Assembly (NCBI GenBank): GCA_035518375.1
Contig: DATIXQ010000129.1
Location: forward strand, 1-64,000
Direction: 5' to 3'
DNA: 64,000 nt
Source: DATJLY01 sp035518375
GTDB taxonomy: Bacteria > Pseudomonadota > Alphaproteobacteria > ATCC43930 > CGMCC-115725
Under the pieces are notes generated by a model, which was not told the DNA's origin, ran no database searches, and saw only the letters and a list, made by a program, of their open reading frames with translations. Made by a program: the position numbers and the translations under genes. The stretch's first letter is position 1. Each line of letters starts with the position of its first letter. Positions 8,530 to 16,700 of the stretch are shown piece by piece.

Positions 8530-9840
8530 ATGGATCCGCTCTGGCTCGGCGCCGCCGGCTTCGCCGCGATGTTCGCGCTGATCGCGCTCCACGTGCCGAT
8601 CGGCGTCGCGATGGGCGTGACGGGCATCGCCGGCATCTGGATCCTTCTGGGGCCAAGCCCAGCGCTCCACATGCTCGCGGCCGTTCCATCGGACGCGCTT
8701 ACCAATCCCAATCTCGCCGCCATCCCCATGCTGCTGCTGATGGGAAGCTTCGCCGCCGTCGCCGGATTGGGCGGCGATCTCTACCGCCTCTTCCACGGCT
8801 TCGTCGGCCATCATCGCGGCGGATTGGCGGCAGCGACCATCGCCGGATGCGGCGCCTTCGGTTCGGTCTGCCATTCCTCGATCGCGACCGCGGCGACCTT
8901 CACCCGCATCGCACTTCCGGAGATGCGCGAGCGCGGCTATCGGCCGTCCTTCGCCATGGGCTCGATCGCAGCCGGCGGTACGCTTGGCATCCTTATCCCT
9001 CCTTCGAGCCTGATGCTGCTCTATTGCGTGTTGACGCAGCAATTCGTGGTGACACTGTTCGTCGCGGCGATCCTACCGGCGCTCCTCGCTGTCCTCATCT
9101 ACGTCGTCGTCGTGGCGCTCTACGTGCGGGTGCAGCCCGGCAGCGGACCCGCGGGCCCGCGCATCTCGTGGCGCGAGCGGATGCGGCTTCTCGCGACGTG
9201 CTGGCGCGCGATCGTGCTCGCGCTGCTCGTGACGGGCGGCATCTATGGCGGCGTCTTCACCGTGATCGAGGCCGCGGGGGTCGGCTGCGTGCTCGCATGC
9301 GGCTTCGCGCTCGCCGGCGGCCACATGACGCGCAAGAACGCGCTCGAGGTGCTGACGCCGCCGGCCGAGACGACGGCGCTCATTTTCGTCATCGTGTTCG
9401 GCGCGAATATCTTCAACTCCTTCATCACGCTGACGAAGCTCCCCGATTTCCTCGTCGGTGCGATCGAGGCGGCGCACCTGCCGCCGTGGCTCGTGATCGT
9501 GCTGCTGCTCGCGCTCTATCTCGTCTCCGGCTGTGTCTTCGAATCGGTTGCGGCGATGATCATCACGCTGCCGGTGGTGTTTCCGCTTGTCGTCGGATTG
9601 GGCTTCGATCCGATCTGGTGGGGCGTCATCAACATCATGGTGATCGAGCACGGGCAGTTGACCCCGCCCATCGGGATCATCCCCTATATCCTCCATGGCA
9701 TCGCGCCCGACATTCCCCTGAAGACCATCTTCGCGGGGATCGCGCCGTTCTTCCTCTCCGATTTCGTGAAGCTTGCAATCCTGGCGCTGTTCCCTGCCGT
9801 TTCGCTCGCGCTTCCGCGCGCGCTCGGCATGCCGATGTGA
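8530..9840 (+). CDS. dctM: TRAP transporter large permease (DctM family)
   Basis: Large transmembrane subunit of a TRAP transporter, about 436 residues with 11-12 hydrophobic segments. Family signatures include GSFAAVAGLGGDLYRLFHGFVGHHRGGLA, the FGSVCHSSIATAATF loop, AAGGTLGILIPPSS and, near the C-terminus, EHGQLTPPIGI. The frame is open from 8455, but ATG 8530 lies 4 bp after the DctQ stop and yields the normal N-terminus. DctQM pairs use a Na+ gradient to import organic acids. The stop is one base from the stop of the convergent Bug gene, leaving no room for an independent terminator. Confidence 0.88.
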   Translation: MDPLWLGAAGFAAMFALIALHVPIGVAMGVTGIAGIWILLGPSPALHMLAAVPSDALTNPNLAAIPMLLLMGSFAAVAGLGGDLYRLFHGFVGHHRGGLAAATIAGCGAFGSVCHSSIATAATFTRIALPEMRERGYRPSFAMGSIAAGGTLGILIPPSSLMLLYCVLTQQFVVTLFVAAILPALLAVLIYVVVVALYVRVQPGSGPAGPRISWRERMRLLATCWRAIVLALLVTGGIYGGVFTVIEAAGVGCVLACGFALAGGHMTRKNALEVLTPPAETTALIFVIVFGANIFNSFITLTKLPDFLVGAIEAAHLPPWLVIVLLLALYLVSGCVFESVAAMIITLPVVFPLVVGLGFDPIWWGVINIMVIEHGQLTPPIGIIPYILHGIAPDIPLKTIFAGIAPFFLSDFVKLAILALFPAVSLALPRALGMPM

Positions 9841-9841
9841 G

Positions 9842-10852
9842 CTACTTCGCGACGATCTTGCGCGCGGCCGCGACCGTGTCCTGCGGCGCGCCGTAAATCT
9901 CGGCGACGACCTTCGCCGCGTCCTCGCCGGTTTTGGGCTGCACGGGCAGGCGCAACTTCGCTGCCTCAGCGAGAAAATCCTTGTCCTTCATCGTCGCATC
10001 AAACGCGTGGCGCAGGATCTCGACGCGATCCTTCGGCACGGCGCGAGACACGATGTACGGCCGCCCCACCTCGCTGTCGGCGAGGAGGAGACGCACGATC
10101 TTGCGCGCCGAGTCGCTGGGCGCGGCGTCGACGGTATAGGGAATGCCCGGCGGCATATCGGGCGCGGCTTGCTCGCCCGACCGCGACACCGGGTGGAATT
10201 TCGCGCTCTTGGTCCAATCCTCGGGGATGCTGCTCCACGCGCCGCAATCGCCGTCAAGCTCGCCGCGCTCGATGGCGACGCGAATCTCGGCGCTGCCGGG
10301 ATAGCCCGCGACCTGGTCGATATTGACGCCGAAGATGTTCTTCAGAATCTTGGTGTTGAGGTCCTCGGACGTGCCGACGCCCGCGAGCCCAAAATAATAA
10401 TGACCGCCCGCTTTCATCTCGGCGATGCTCTTCGGCCCCTTGTCGCGCCAGAGATAGCAGGTCGTGAGATCGACGCTGATGCTGCCGATCCAAGAGTAGT
10501 TGCGGAAATCGATCTTGGTCTGGTCCGGCTGCAGCAGCGAATCGCCAATGCGCCCGAAATTGAAGGTGTCGATGACGGTGCCGTCCTTCGGCAGGTCGGT
10601 GTCGAGGCGCACGACCGCGGTGATCGAGCCCGCGCCGGGCAGGTTCGTGACAATCACATCGGGATTGCCGGGAATGTGCTTGCCGATGTGGCGCGCGAGG
10701 AGCCGTGCATTAATGTCGAACCCGCCGCCCGGCGAGAACCCGACCATGATGGTGACAGTCTTGCCCCTGTAGAAGTCGTCGGCGTGCGCGAAAGCAATGC
10801 TCGCGAACGACGCGCACAGGACGAACAGCGTGCGCTGCGCCCAAAACTTCAT
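9842..10852 (-). CDS. tripartite tricarboxylate transporter (Bug/TctC family) substrate-binding protein
   Basis: Periplasmic Bug-type binding protein of 336 residues, the solute receptor class that feeds TctA/TctB permeases. A signal peptide occupies about residues 1-24 (hydrophobic core, AHA-D site). It is followed by FYRGKTVTIMVGFSPGGGFD, the classical glycine-rich ligand loop, and IPGNPDVIVTNLPGAGS. The ATG is preceded by GGGGAGGG. It is the last gene of a minus-strand operon starting with TauD at 13364, and the matching permease (13469) is divergent from that operon. The ligand may be an aromatic or sulfonated carboxylate; this is inference. Confidence 0.87.
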   Translation of the reverse strand: MKFWAQRTLFVLCASFASIAFAHADDFYRGKTVTIMVGFSPGGGFDINARLLARHIGKHIPGNPDVIVTNLPGAGSITAVVRLDTDLPKDGTVIDTFNFGRIGDSLLQPDQTKIDFRNYSWIGSISVDLTTCYLWRDKGPKSIAEMKAGGHYYFGLAGVGTSEDLNTKILKNIFGVNIDQVAGYPGSAEIRVAIERGELDGDCGAWSSIPEDWTKSAKFHPVSRSGEQAAPDMPPGIPYTVDAAPSDSARKIVRLLLADSEVGRPYIVSRAVPKDRVEILRHAFDATMKDKDFLAEAAKLRLPVQPKTGEDAAKVVAEIYGAPQDTVAAARKIVAK

Positions 10853-10876
10853 TCTACCCTCCCCTGCTTGCGGCGC

Positions 10877-11905
10877 TTAAAGCCCGCGCCGCAATTGTTC
10901 TGCCGCTTCGACCATGACCCTGACCTTGGCGCGCGCTAGCTCCCGCCCGATTGTCATGAGGCCGCAATCGGGCGCGAGAAGCACGCGCCGCGGGTCGATC
11001 GCGACGTGGTCCAAGAGCTCTGAAACACGCCGTTTCACCTGCTCGACGCTGGGCGCCGGCGTCGCGCCCGGATCGACGCAGCCATAGAGCACGAGCCGTT
11101 CGCGAAACGGCGCCAACACCGCGGGATCAAAGCTGCTGCGACCGAATTCGACCGACACGCCGCCGATCCGCGTCGTCATCAGCGCATCGAGCAGGCGCGG
11201 ATAGGTGATGTGATGCTGAAGATTGAGTCCGCCCGGATAGCCGTAGCAGAGATGGACGACGGTTGGGACCGTGATACCGTCGAGGCAACGATCGAGCGCG
11301 CGGGCCGCGAAGGACGAGACCTTTTCGTGATAGCGCGTCATCGCCGGCTCATCGATCTGCAGCATGTCGCAGCCGGCAGCCTCGAGGTCGCGAAGCTCGC
11401 CATTAAGCGCCGCGGCCGCGTCCATCGTCAGCGCCGCCTCGTCGCGGTAGAACGCGTCGAACGTGCTGTCGGCGATGGTGAGCGGACCCGGCACAGCGAT
11501 CTTCACCGGGCGCTTGGTATGCGCCTTGACGAAACGCAGATCCTCGACGCAAGCGGGCGCGCGGCGGACGAGGTGGCCGATTATGCGCGGGACCACCTGC
11601 GGATAATTCTCGCGGCCGCGAAAGGCGGTCTTCGTGCCGGTGTTGACAAGGTCGACGCCGTCCCACGTCGTCATTGCATGATAGATGAAGCGCTCGCGCC
11701 GCTGCTCGCCGTCGGTCACGATGTCGAGGCCGAGCTCTTCCTGCTCGTAGAGGCTCAAAAGCGTCGCATCGTCCTTTGCCTCGGCGAGCGCCGGCGCGTC
11801 GAGCGGGCGGAAGCGAGCATGGCCGCGCTCGGTCGTCGCGAGCCATAGCGGCCGCGGAAAGCTGCCGACGCTGGTGGTTGCGAGCGGCGGTAGCGCGAGC
11901 GTCAT
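10877..11905 (-). CDS. MetE C-terminal-domain-like zinc methyltransferase
   Basis: Resembles the catalytic half of cobalamin-independent methionine synthase; 342 residues against about 750 for full MetE. The thiol-activating zinc site appears intact: HLCYG (H about 217, C about 219), the Glu of SVEFGRSSF (about 244) and the Cys of APDCGL (about 314). The N-terminus starts TTSVGSFPRP. Free-standing proteins of this kind serve as methylcobalamin- or folate-dependent methionine synthases, as thiol alkyltransferases (epoxyalkane:CoM transferase is a relative), or in uncharacterised catabolic roles. Its ATG overlaps the stop of the cupin gene by 4 bp. That context argues for a catabolic thiol or methyl transfer rather than housekeeping methionine synthesis; this is inference. 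Confidence 0.75.
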   Translation of the reverse strand: MTLALPPLATTSVGSFPRPLWLATTERGHARFRPLDAPALAEAKDDATLLSLYEQEELGLDIVTDGEQRRERFIYHAMTTWDGVDLVNTGTKTAFRGRENYPQVVPRIIGHLVRRAPACVEDLRFVKAHTKRPVKIAVPGPLTIADSTFDAFYRDEAALTMDAAAALNGELRDLEAAGCDMLQIDEPAMTRYHEKVSSFAARALDRCLDGITVPTVVHLCYGYPGGLNLQHHITYPRLLDALMTTRIGGVSVEFGRSSFDPAVLAPFRERLVLYGCVDPGATPAPSVEQVKRRVSELLDHVAIDPRRVLLAPDCGLMTIGRELARAKVRVMVEAAEQLRRGL

Positions 11906-12492
11906 CTCGAGGCGCCTGCGGAAAGGTCGTAGGGGATCTGGGTCGGGCCCCAGCCGTCGCGGACCGTCTGAGCGGCGGGATCGTAGTGATGCTGCAGCAC
12001 GGTCCCTTCGCCGACGCGCTGACTGCGCAGAATGATCGCGACGGAGCGCGCCAGACCACCCTGCTCCGCGTGGATCGCGAAGGGCGGCACGAGATCGACC
12101 TTGCCGCCCGTTCCGGCCGTGACCGAAGCCAGGCGCAGCTCCGCGAACCCCGGCCGCGAGCCGTCGTCGAGGCGATCGTAGCGCTCGAGACTCTCACTGC
12201 CATCGAGCAGGCCATAGAGCACCCAGGCTTGAGCATGATCGTGCACGCCGCCGACACGGCCCGGTTCGCGCACCACGGCATTGATGGCGAAGCCGTGCTC
12301 CTCGTCGACATGGAGCAAAAGGTTCTTACGCCCCTCGGTCGAGGGCCAGCGCGCCGACGCGGCCTTAAGCTCGGGATCGAGCACGAGGCGCTCGAGAAGT
12401 GGTTTCGCGAGCGCCATGCGCGCTGCCATGTCGGGCTCGCGCGCCCAGAGCTCGCGCAAGTCCACGATGAAGCGCTCGAACGCCCGGATCAT
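11902..12492 (-). CDS. cupin-fold metal-dependent protein (cysteine-dioxygenase-like region)
   Basis: A 196-residue cupin with the signature GGVHDHAQAWVLYGLLDG around residues 79-96, matching the His-x-His metal motif of thiol-dioxygenase-like cupins. A second motif, PPFAIHAEQGG, supplies the later His. The frame is open back to 12615, but ATG 12492 overlaps the TauD stop by 4 bp and starts at MIRAFERFIVDLREL. It sits between TauD and the MetE-like gene in one coupled operon. Relatives oxidise thiols (cysteine, 3-mercaptopropionate) or are annotated only as predicted metal-dependent enzymes. The exact reaction is unknown. Confidence 0.7.
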   Translation of the reverse strand: MIRAFERFIVDLRELWAREPDMAARMALAKPLLERLVLDPELKAASARWPSTEGRKNLLLHVDEEHGFAINAVVREPGRVGGVHDHAQAWVLYGLLDGSESLERYDRLDDGSRPGFAELRLASVTAGTGGKVDLVPPFAIHAEQGGLARSVAIILRSQRVGEGTVLQHHYDPAAQTVRDGWGPTQIPYDLSAGASR

Positions 12493-13364
12493 TCCGAAAG
12501 CGGCCCGCCCGCGACGGTGCAGCGGCGCAGGAGACGGTTTTCCTCCGGCGGGAACCAGGTGCGCGCGTGGATGGTGCAGCGATTGTCCCACATCACCACG
12601 TCGCCGAGGCGCCATCGATGCTCGTAGATGTTGGCCGGATCCTCGCCGATTGCATAAAGCTCCTCGAGGATTGCATCGCTTTCGGCAGCGCTCATGCCCG
12701 CGATCCGCGCCGTCATCAGCCGGTCGACGAAGAGCGTCTTGCGTCCGGTTTCGGGGTGCGTCGTGAACACCGGATGGAAATAGTGAAGCGAGCTCGAGAG
12801 ATCGTCGGGCACGTCGACCTTGGCGGTGCGCTTGTATTCATGGATGTGGAGTGCCTTGCGCCCCGCGAGCTTCGCCTTGAGCGCGGGCGGCACCGCTTCG
12901 TAGGCCTTGTACATGTTGGCAAAGCGCGTGTTGCCGCCGGTCGAAGGCAGCTCGACCGCATAGAGGAACGTGTATTTATAGGGCCGCGCGGTATAGCCGG
13001 AATCGATGTGGAACCACATCTCGCCGTCGCCGAAGGCGCCGACCGGCTTGCCGTCGACCTTCATGTTGGAGACGAGCATGACGCGGTTGTCATCTTGCAG
13101 CACGCCCTCGGCGCGGGAGCGAATATCGTCGCGCGCCTGCGCCGTCTTACGCTCGCCCAGCTCGCCGAAGTGCGCGGCGAAGCGAAGCTGCTGCTCCTGC
13201 GTGATGTTCTGCCCGCGGAAGACGAGGACGAGGTGCTTCGCCCAGGCACCCTTGATCGCGGCGATTGTGGCGTCGGGCAGATCCTCGGCAAGATCGACGC
13301 CCTCGATCATGGCGCCGCAAGCGGGCGAGAGCGGCGTGACTTTGACGGCGAGCGTTGCGTCCAT
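12489..13364 (-). CDS. TauD/TfdA-family Fe(II)/2-oxoglutarate dioxygenase
   Basis: Alpha-ketoglutarate-dependent hydroxylase of 291 residues, the family that removes sulfonate from taurine or the side chain of phenoxyacetates. Visible iron ligands are H and D in WFHIDSGY (about residues 109-116) and the distal His in IHARTWFP; the 2-oxoglutarate-binding Arg follows in LLRRCTV. The N-terminal ITPLSPACGAMIEGVDL-like stretch fits the family. ATG 13364 is chosen over 13394 because AAAGG precedes it and the longer form has no ribosome-binding site. It is the first gene of the TauD-cupin-MetE-like-Bug operon. The substrate is probably whatever the divergent TctAB/Bug system imports. Confidence 0.85.
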   Translation of the reverse strand: MDATLAVKVTPLSPACGAMIEGVDLAEDLPDATIAAIKGAWAKHLVLVFRGQNITQEQQLRFAAHFGELGERKTAQARDDIRSRAEGVLQDDNRVMLVSNMKVDGKPVGAFGDGEMWFHIDSGYTARPYKYTFLYAVELPSTGGNTRFANMYKAYEAVPPALKAKLAGRKALHIHEYKRTAKVDVPDDLSSSLHYFHPVFTTHPETGRKTLFVDRLMTARIAGMSAAESDAILEELYAIGEDPANIYEHRWRLGDVVMWDNRCTIHARTWFPPEENRLLRRCTVAGGPLSE

Positions 13365-13468
13365 GGCGCGCCTTTGCGGTTGCGTGAAGAGCATATGAGA
13401 TGAAGGTACGGGCCGGAAGCCCCTCGCCGCTCATTGTCCCCCTGCCTTTCACGGCATAGCATCCCGCC
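13365..13468. promoter_or_regulatory. divergent promoter region between TauD operon and TctAB fusion gene
   Basis: This 104-bp spacer separates the minus-strand TauD operon from the plus-strand permease. It must hold the promoters of both unless transcription enters from outside. No confident -35/-10 pair or operator palindrome is seen, and the permease ATG lacks a good ribosome-binding site. The shared spacer is the main evidence that the two units are regulated together. Confidence 0.4.
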
Positions 13469-15508
13469 ATGGACATGACGGTTCTGGGCGCGGCCGAACA
13501 TGCGCTCTTCATCCTCATGGACCCGCACCGGCTCCTCTATCTCTTTGCCGGCGTGTGCATGGGGCTGGGGCTCGGAATCTTGCCGGGGATCGGCGGTGTC
13601 GCCGGGACCGCGCTGCTGCTGCCGTTCACCTATAGCCTCGACCCGCCGACCGCATTCGCGCTGCTTTTGGGGCTCGGCGCCTCGACCACCACGGCCGACC
13701 CGATCACCGCGATCCTGTTCGGCGTGCCCGGCCATGCCGCCTCGGCGGCAACGACGCTTGATGGCTATCCGCTGACGCAGCAAGGCTTCGCCGGGCGCGC
13801 CCTTGGCGCCTCCTACATGGCGGCGCTCATCGGCGGATTGTTCGGCGCGGCGCTTCTCGCCGTCACGCTGCCGGTGCTGCGGCCGATCATGCTAAGCATC
13901 GGCTCGCCCGAGCTTCTGGCGCTCGCGGTCTTCGGCATGTCGATGGTAGCTGTCCTTTCGGGCAACGCGCCCTTGAAGGGGCTCACCGGCGCGTGCTTCG
14001 GCGTGATGCTGTCGATGATCGGCACTGACCCGCAGACGGGCACCCCGCGCTGGACGCTCGACAGCCTCTATCTCTATGACGGACTGCCGCTCGTGCCGCT
14101 GACGCTCGGCATCTTCGCGTTGCCGGAACTGTGTGACCTCGCGATCTCACGCACGCCCGTCGTGTCGGGGATCGCACGGCTCGACACCAAGACCGGCATG
14201 CTGATGGGCGTCCATGACGTCTTCCGCAACTGGTTCCTGATTCTGCGCTGCTCGTGGCTCGGCGCGGCTGTCGGCGCCATCCCCGGCATCGGCGCCTCGG
14301 TCATCGACTGGCTCTCCTACGGCCACGCGCTCAAGACCGAGAAAGGCGCGCGCGAGACCTTCGGCAAGGGCGACATCCGCGGCGTCATCGCCGCCGAAAG
14401 CGCGACCAACGCGCGCGAGGGCGGCGCGCTCGTGCCGACCGTCGCGTTCGGCGTGCCGGCGAGCGCGGGCATGGCGATCCTTCTCGGGGCCTTTCTCATG
14501 CACGGGCTCGTGCCCGGCCCCGACATGCTCAGCAAGAATCTCGACGTGACCTACGCGATGGTGTGGTCGATCGCGCTTGCGAACATCCTGGGCTCGGGCC
14601 TCTGCTTCCTTTTCAGCGGCCAGCTTGCGCGGCTCGCGACGCTGCGCCACACGCTCATTCTGCCCGTGGTACTGAGCCTCATCTATATCGGCGCGTTCGA
14701 GGGCACGCGGCAATGGGGCGATCTCTATTCGCTTCTGTTCTTCGGGTTGCTCGGCTGGGGCATGAAGCATCTGCGCTGGCCGCGCCCGCCGCTCGTTCTG
14801 GGCTTCATCCTCGGCAAGATCCTGGAGCGCTATCTCTTCATCTCGATCGCGCGCTACGGCACGCACTGGATGCTGCGGCCGGCGGTGCTGGCGCTCTTCT
14901 TGCTGACGCTCGCGAGCCTGCTGCGCCCGCTATTGCAGGACGTGCGCCGCCGCGGCTTCGGCGTGACGATGAGACACCTTGCCGAGCCGCGCTTTACGGC
15001 GCGCGCGCTTTTCCCGGCCGCGCTCGTCATCTTGTTCGCGGCGATGCTCACAGAGACTTCGTCGTGGACGGCGGAGGCGAAGATCGTGCCGATGATCGTC
15101 GGCTCACTCGCCTTGCTGTTCGGCACGCTTGCAGCCATCTCCGAATTTTTCCGGCGGACCGCGGCGGCGCCCGCAACAACGGCGGGCGGCCCAATCCACA
15201 TGGACATAACCTCGCGTGTCGCCGACCTGCCCACCGCGCAAAAATTCGCGCGCGGCGGCGCGTTCTTCGGCTGGATCGCGGCCTTCCTCGGCTCGATGGC
15301 GACGCTCGGCCTCATTCCGACCGTACCCATCTTCATCGTCGCCTACATGCGGATCGAGGGGCGCGAGCGCTGGTCGCTGACGGTGCCCATGGCCGCGGTG
15401 ATGACGCTCTTCATCTATGCGCTCTTCGACCGGCTCTTGGCGATCCCGTGGCCGCCGAGCCTGATCGGCGAGCTTTTGCCGGCGCTCAAGGCGATCCCGA
15501 GCGTTTGA
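13469..15508 (+). CDS. TctA-TctB fusion permease of a tripartite tricarboxylate transporter
   Basis: A 679-residue membrane protein. Residues 1 to about 500 are a full TctA large permease with the glycine-rich LGLGILPGIGG motif, LLGLGASTTTADPITAILFGVPGHAA and the second PGIGASVIDWLSYGHA motif. From about residue 510 a further 150 residues with four hydrophobic segments match the small TctB subunit (RALFPAALVILFAAMLTE, LGSMATLGLIPTVPIF). TctA and TctB are usually separate genes. It is divergent from the TauD operon, whose last gene encodes the expected Bug receptor, so a complete TTT importer is present. Transport would be driven by an ion gradient. Confidence 0.87.
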   Translation: MDMTVLGAAEHALFILMDPHRLLYLFAGVCMGLGLGILPGIGGVAGTALLLPFTYSLDPPTAFALLLGLGASTTTADPITAILFGVPGHAASAATTLDGYPLTQQGFAGRALGASYMAALIGGLFGAALLAVTLPVLRPIMLSIGSPELLALAVFGMSMVAVLSGNAPLKGLTGACFGVMLSMIGTDPQTGTPRWTLDSLYLYDGLPLVPLTLGIFALPELCDLAISRTPVVSGIARLDTKTGMLMGVHDVFRNWFLILRCSWLGAAVGAIPGIGASVIDWLSYGHALKTEKGARETFGKGDIRGVIAAESATNAREGGALVPTVAFGVPASAGMAILLGAFLMHGLVPGPDMLSKNLDVTYAMVWSIALANILGSGLCFLFSGQLARLATLRHTLILPVVLSLIYIGAFEGTRQWGDLYSLLFFGLLGWGMKHLRWPRPPLVLGFILGKILERYLFISIARYGTHWMLRPAVLALFLLTLASLLRPLLQDVRRRGFGVTMRHLAEPRFTARALFPAALVILFAAMLTETSSWTAEAKIVPMIVGSLALLFGTLAAISEFFRRTAAAPATTAGGPIHMDITSRVADLPTAQKFARGGAFFGWIAAFLGSMATLGLIPTVPIFIVAYMRIEGRERWSLTVPMAAVMTLFIYALFDRLLAIPWPPSLIGELLPALKAIPSV

Positions 15509-15548
15509 AGCCGCGTGCTAACCTCACGCGCGCGAGAGGGAGGATGAG

Positions 15549-16640
15549 ATGCCCGTCTTCGACATGGATTCGCACTTGCGCGAGGAATATTTCCTCGACG
15601 ATGTCTACCGCCTCGAAGGCGCGTTCGCCGCGGAGACGCCGGTCCGTCTTAACAACGAAGCGAGCGTGCGCGCGAAGTTCCGGCACAATTTCCATCCCTG
15701 GCCGCATGAGGCGAGCGAGCACTTCAACCACAGCGTCGTCTATGACGTTTCCGCCAACTGGAGCGGCGGCGAGATCGCGCGGCGCCAGGTCGGCGGCTAC
15801 GACATGAAACGGCGTTTGGCCGACAACGACGCCGAGGGCATCGACTATCAGTTCCTGTTTCCGACCCAGCTCAGCATCCCGACCTACACGGAAGGCGCAC
15901 TCGGCAGTGCGCTCTGCCGCACCTACAACGACTGGGCGAAGCGGCTCGTCACAGGGCACGAGGAACGGCTCTGGCCGGTCGGCATCGTGCCGTGGGCCGA
16001 CCCGCCGGGGATGGTCGCCGAGCTGCGGCGCTGTGTCATCGAGCTTGGCTACAAGGCCGTGCATTGCACGCCCTATTCGCATCGGCACACGATCGACAAC
16101 GAGGTGTTTTATCCATTCTATGCCGAGGCCGAGAAGCTCGGTGTGCCTCTCATGCTGCATCCGGCGAGCTTCGGCGAGCTCGTCAACCGCTTCGACAATT
16201 TCTTCGCGATGCACGTGCTCGGGCGCCCGTTCAACTGCACGGCCGGGCTCGTGGCACTCGTGACAGGCGGCATCTTCGAGCGATTCCCGAACCTGCGCGT
16301 CGCCTTCTTCGAATGCAGCGCCGAGTGGATCCTTTACTGGATGCACCGCATGGATGATGACTACAAGCGCATGGTGCATGGCTTCGCGCCCAAGGTGACG
16401 CGGCTGCCGTCGGAGTACGTGAAGCGCAACTGCTATGTGACGTGTGAGGCGGACGAGCGTGGCCTCGCCCATTCGCTCGCCGAGTTCAGCGAGGACCGCG
16501 TGCTCCTGGCCTCGGACTATCCGCACTTCGATTCGGAATATCCCGGCACGGTGCGCGAGTTGAAGGAGCGCAGCGACATCAGCGCGAAGCAGAAGGACAA
16601 GATCCTTTACGCCAACGCGCGCGAGTTCCTGCGCATGTAG
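15549..16640 (+). CDS. amidohydrolase-2 family metal-dependent hydrolase/decarboxylase
   Basis: A 363-residue TIM-barrel protein of the ACMSD / gamma-resorcylate decarboxylase family (Amidohydro_2). Metal-site elements include the DMDSHL motif at residues 5-10 in place of the usual DxH, the LHPASFGELVNRF segment near 205, and the ASDYPHFDSE motif near 318 with the conserved Asp. GGGAGGATGAG precedes the ATG. Relatives decarboxylate hydroxybenzoates or hydrolyse ring-cleavage products, which fits the oxygenases around it. It lies 40 bp after TctAB and before Rieske paralogue C, probably in the same transcript. Confidence 0.85.
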   Translation: MPVFDMDSHLREEYFLDDVYRLEGAFAAETPVRLNNEASVRAKFRHNFHPWPHEASEHFNHSVVYDVSANWSGGEIARRQVGGYDMKRRLADNDAEGIDYQFLFPTQLSIPTYTEGALGSALCRTYNDWAKRLVTGHEERLWPVGIVPWADPPGMVAELRRCVIELGYKAVHCTPYSHRHTIDNEVFYPFYAEAEKLGVPLMLHPASFGELVNRFDNFFAMHVLGRPFNCTAGLVALVTGGIFERFPNLRVAFFECSAEWILYWMHRMDDDYKRMVHGFAPKVTRLPSEYVKRNCYVTCEADERGLAHSLAEFSEDRVLLASDYPHFDSEYPGTVRELKERSDISAKQKDKILYANAREFLRM

Positions 16641-16700
16641 TTAAAGGGCGGGGCCGCGACACCCTTGCCGTTTCACGGCCCAGGTCTAAAATATCCGCCC

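Noticed and set aside
10877..11905. Housekeeping methionine synthase MetE
   Set aside because: The protein is only the catalytic half and is coupled to TauD and cupin genes, so a metE symbol was not assigned.
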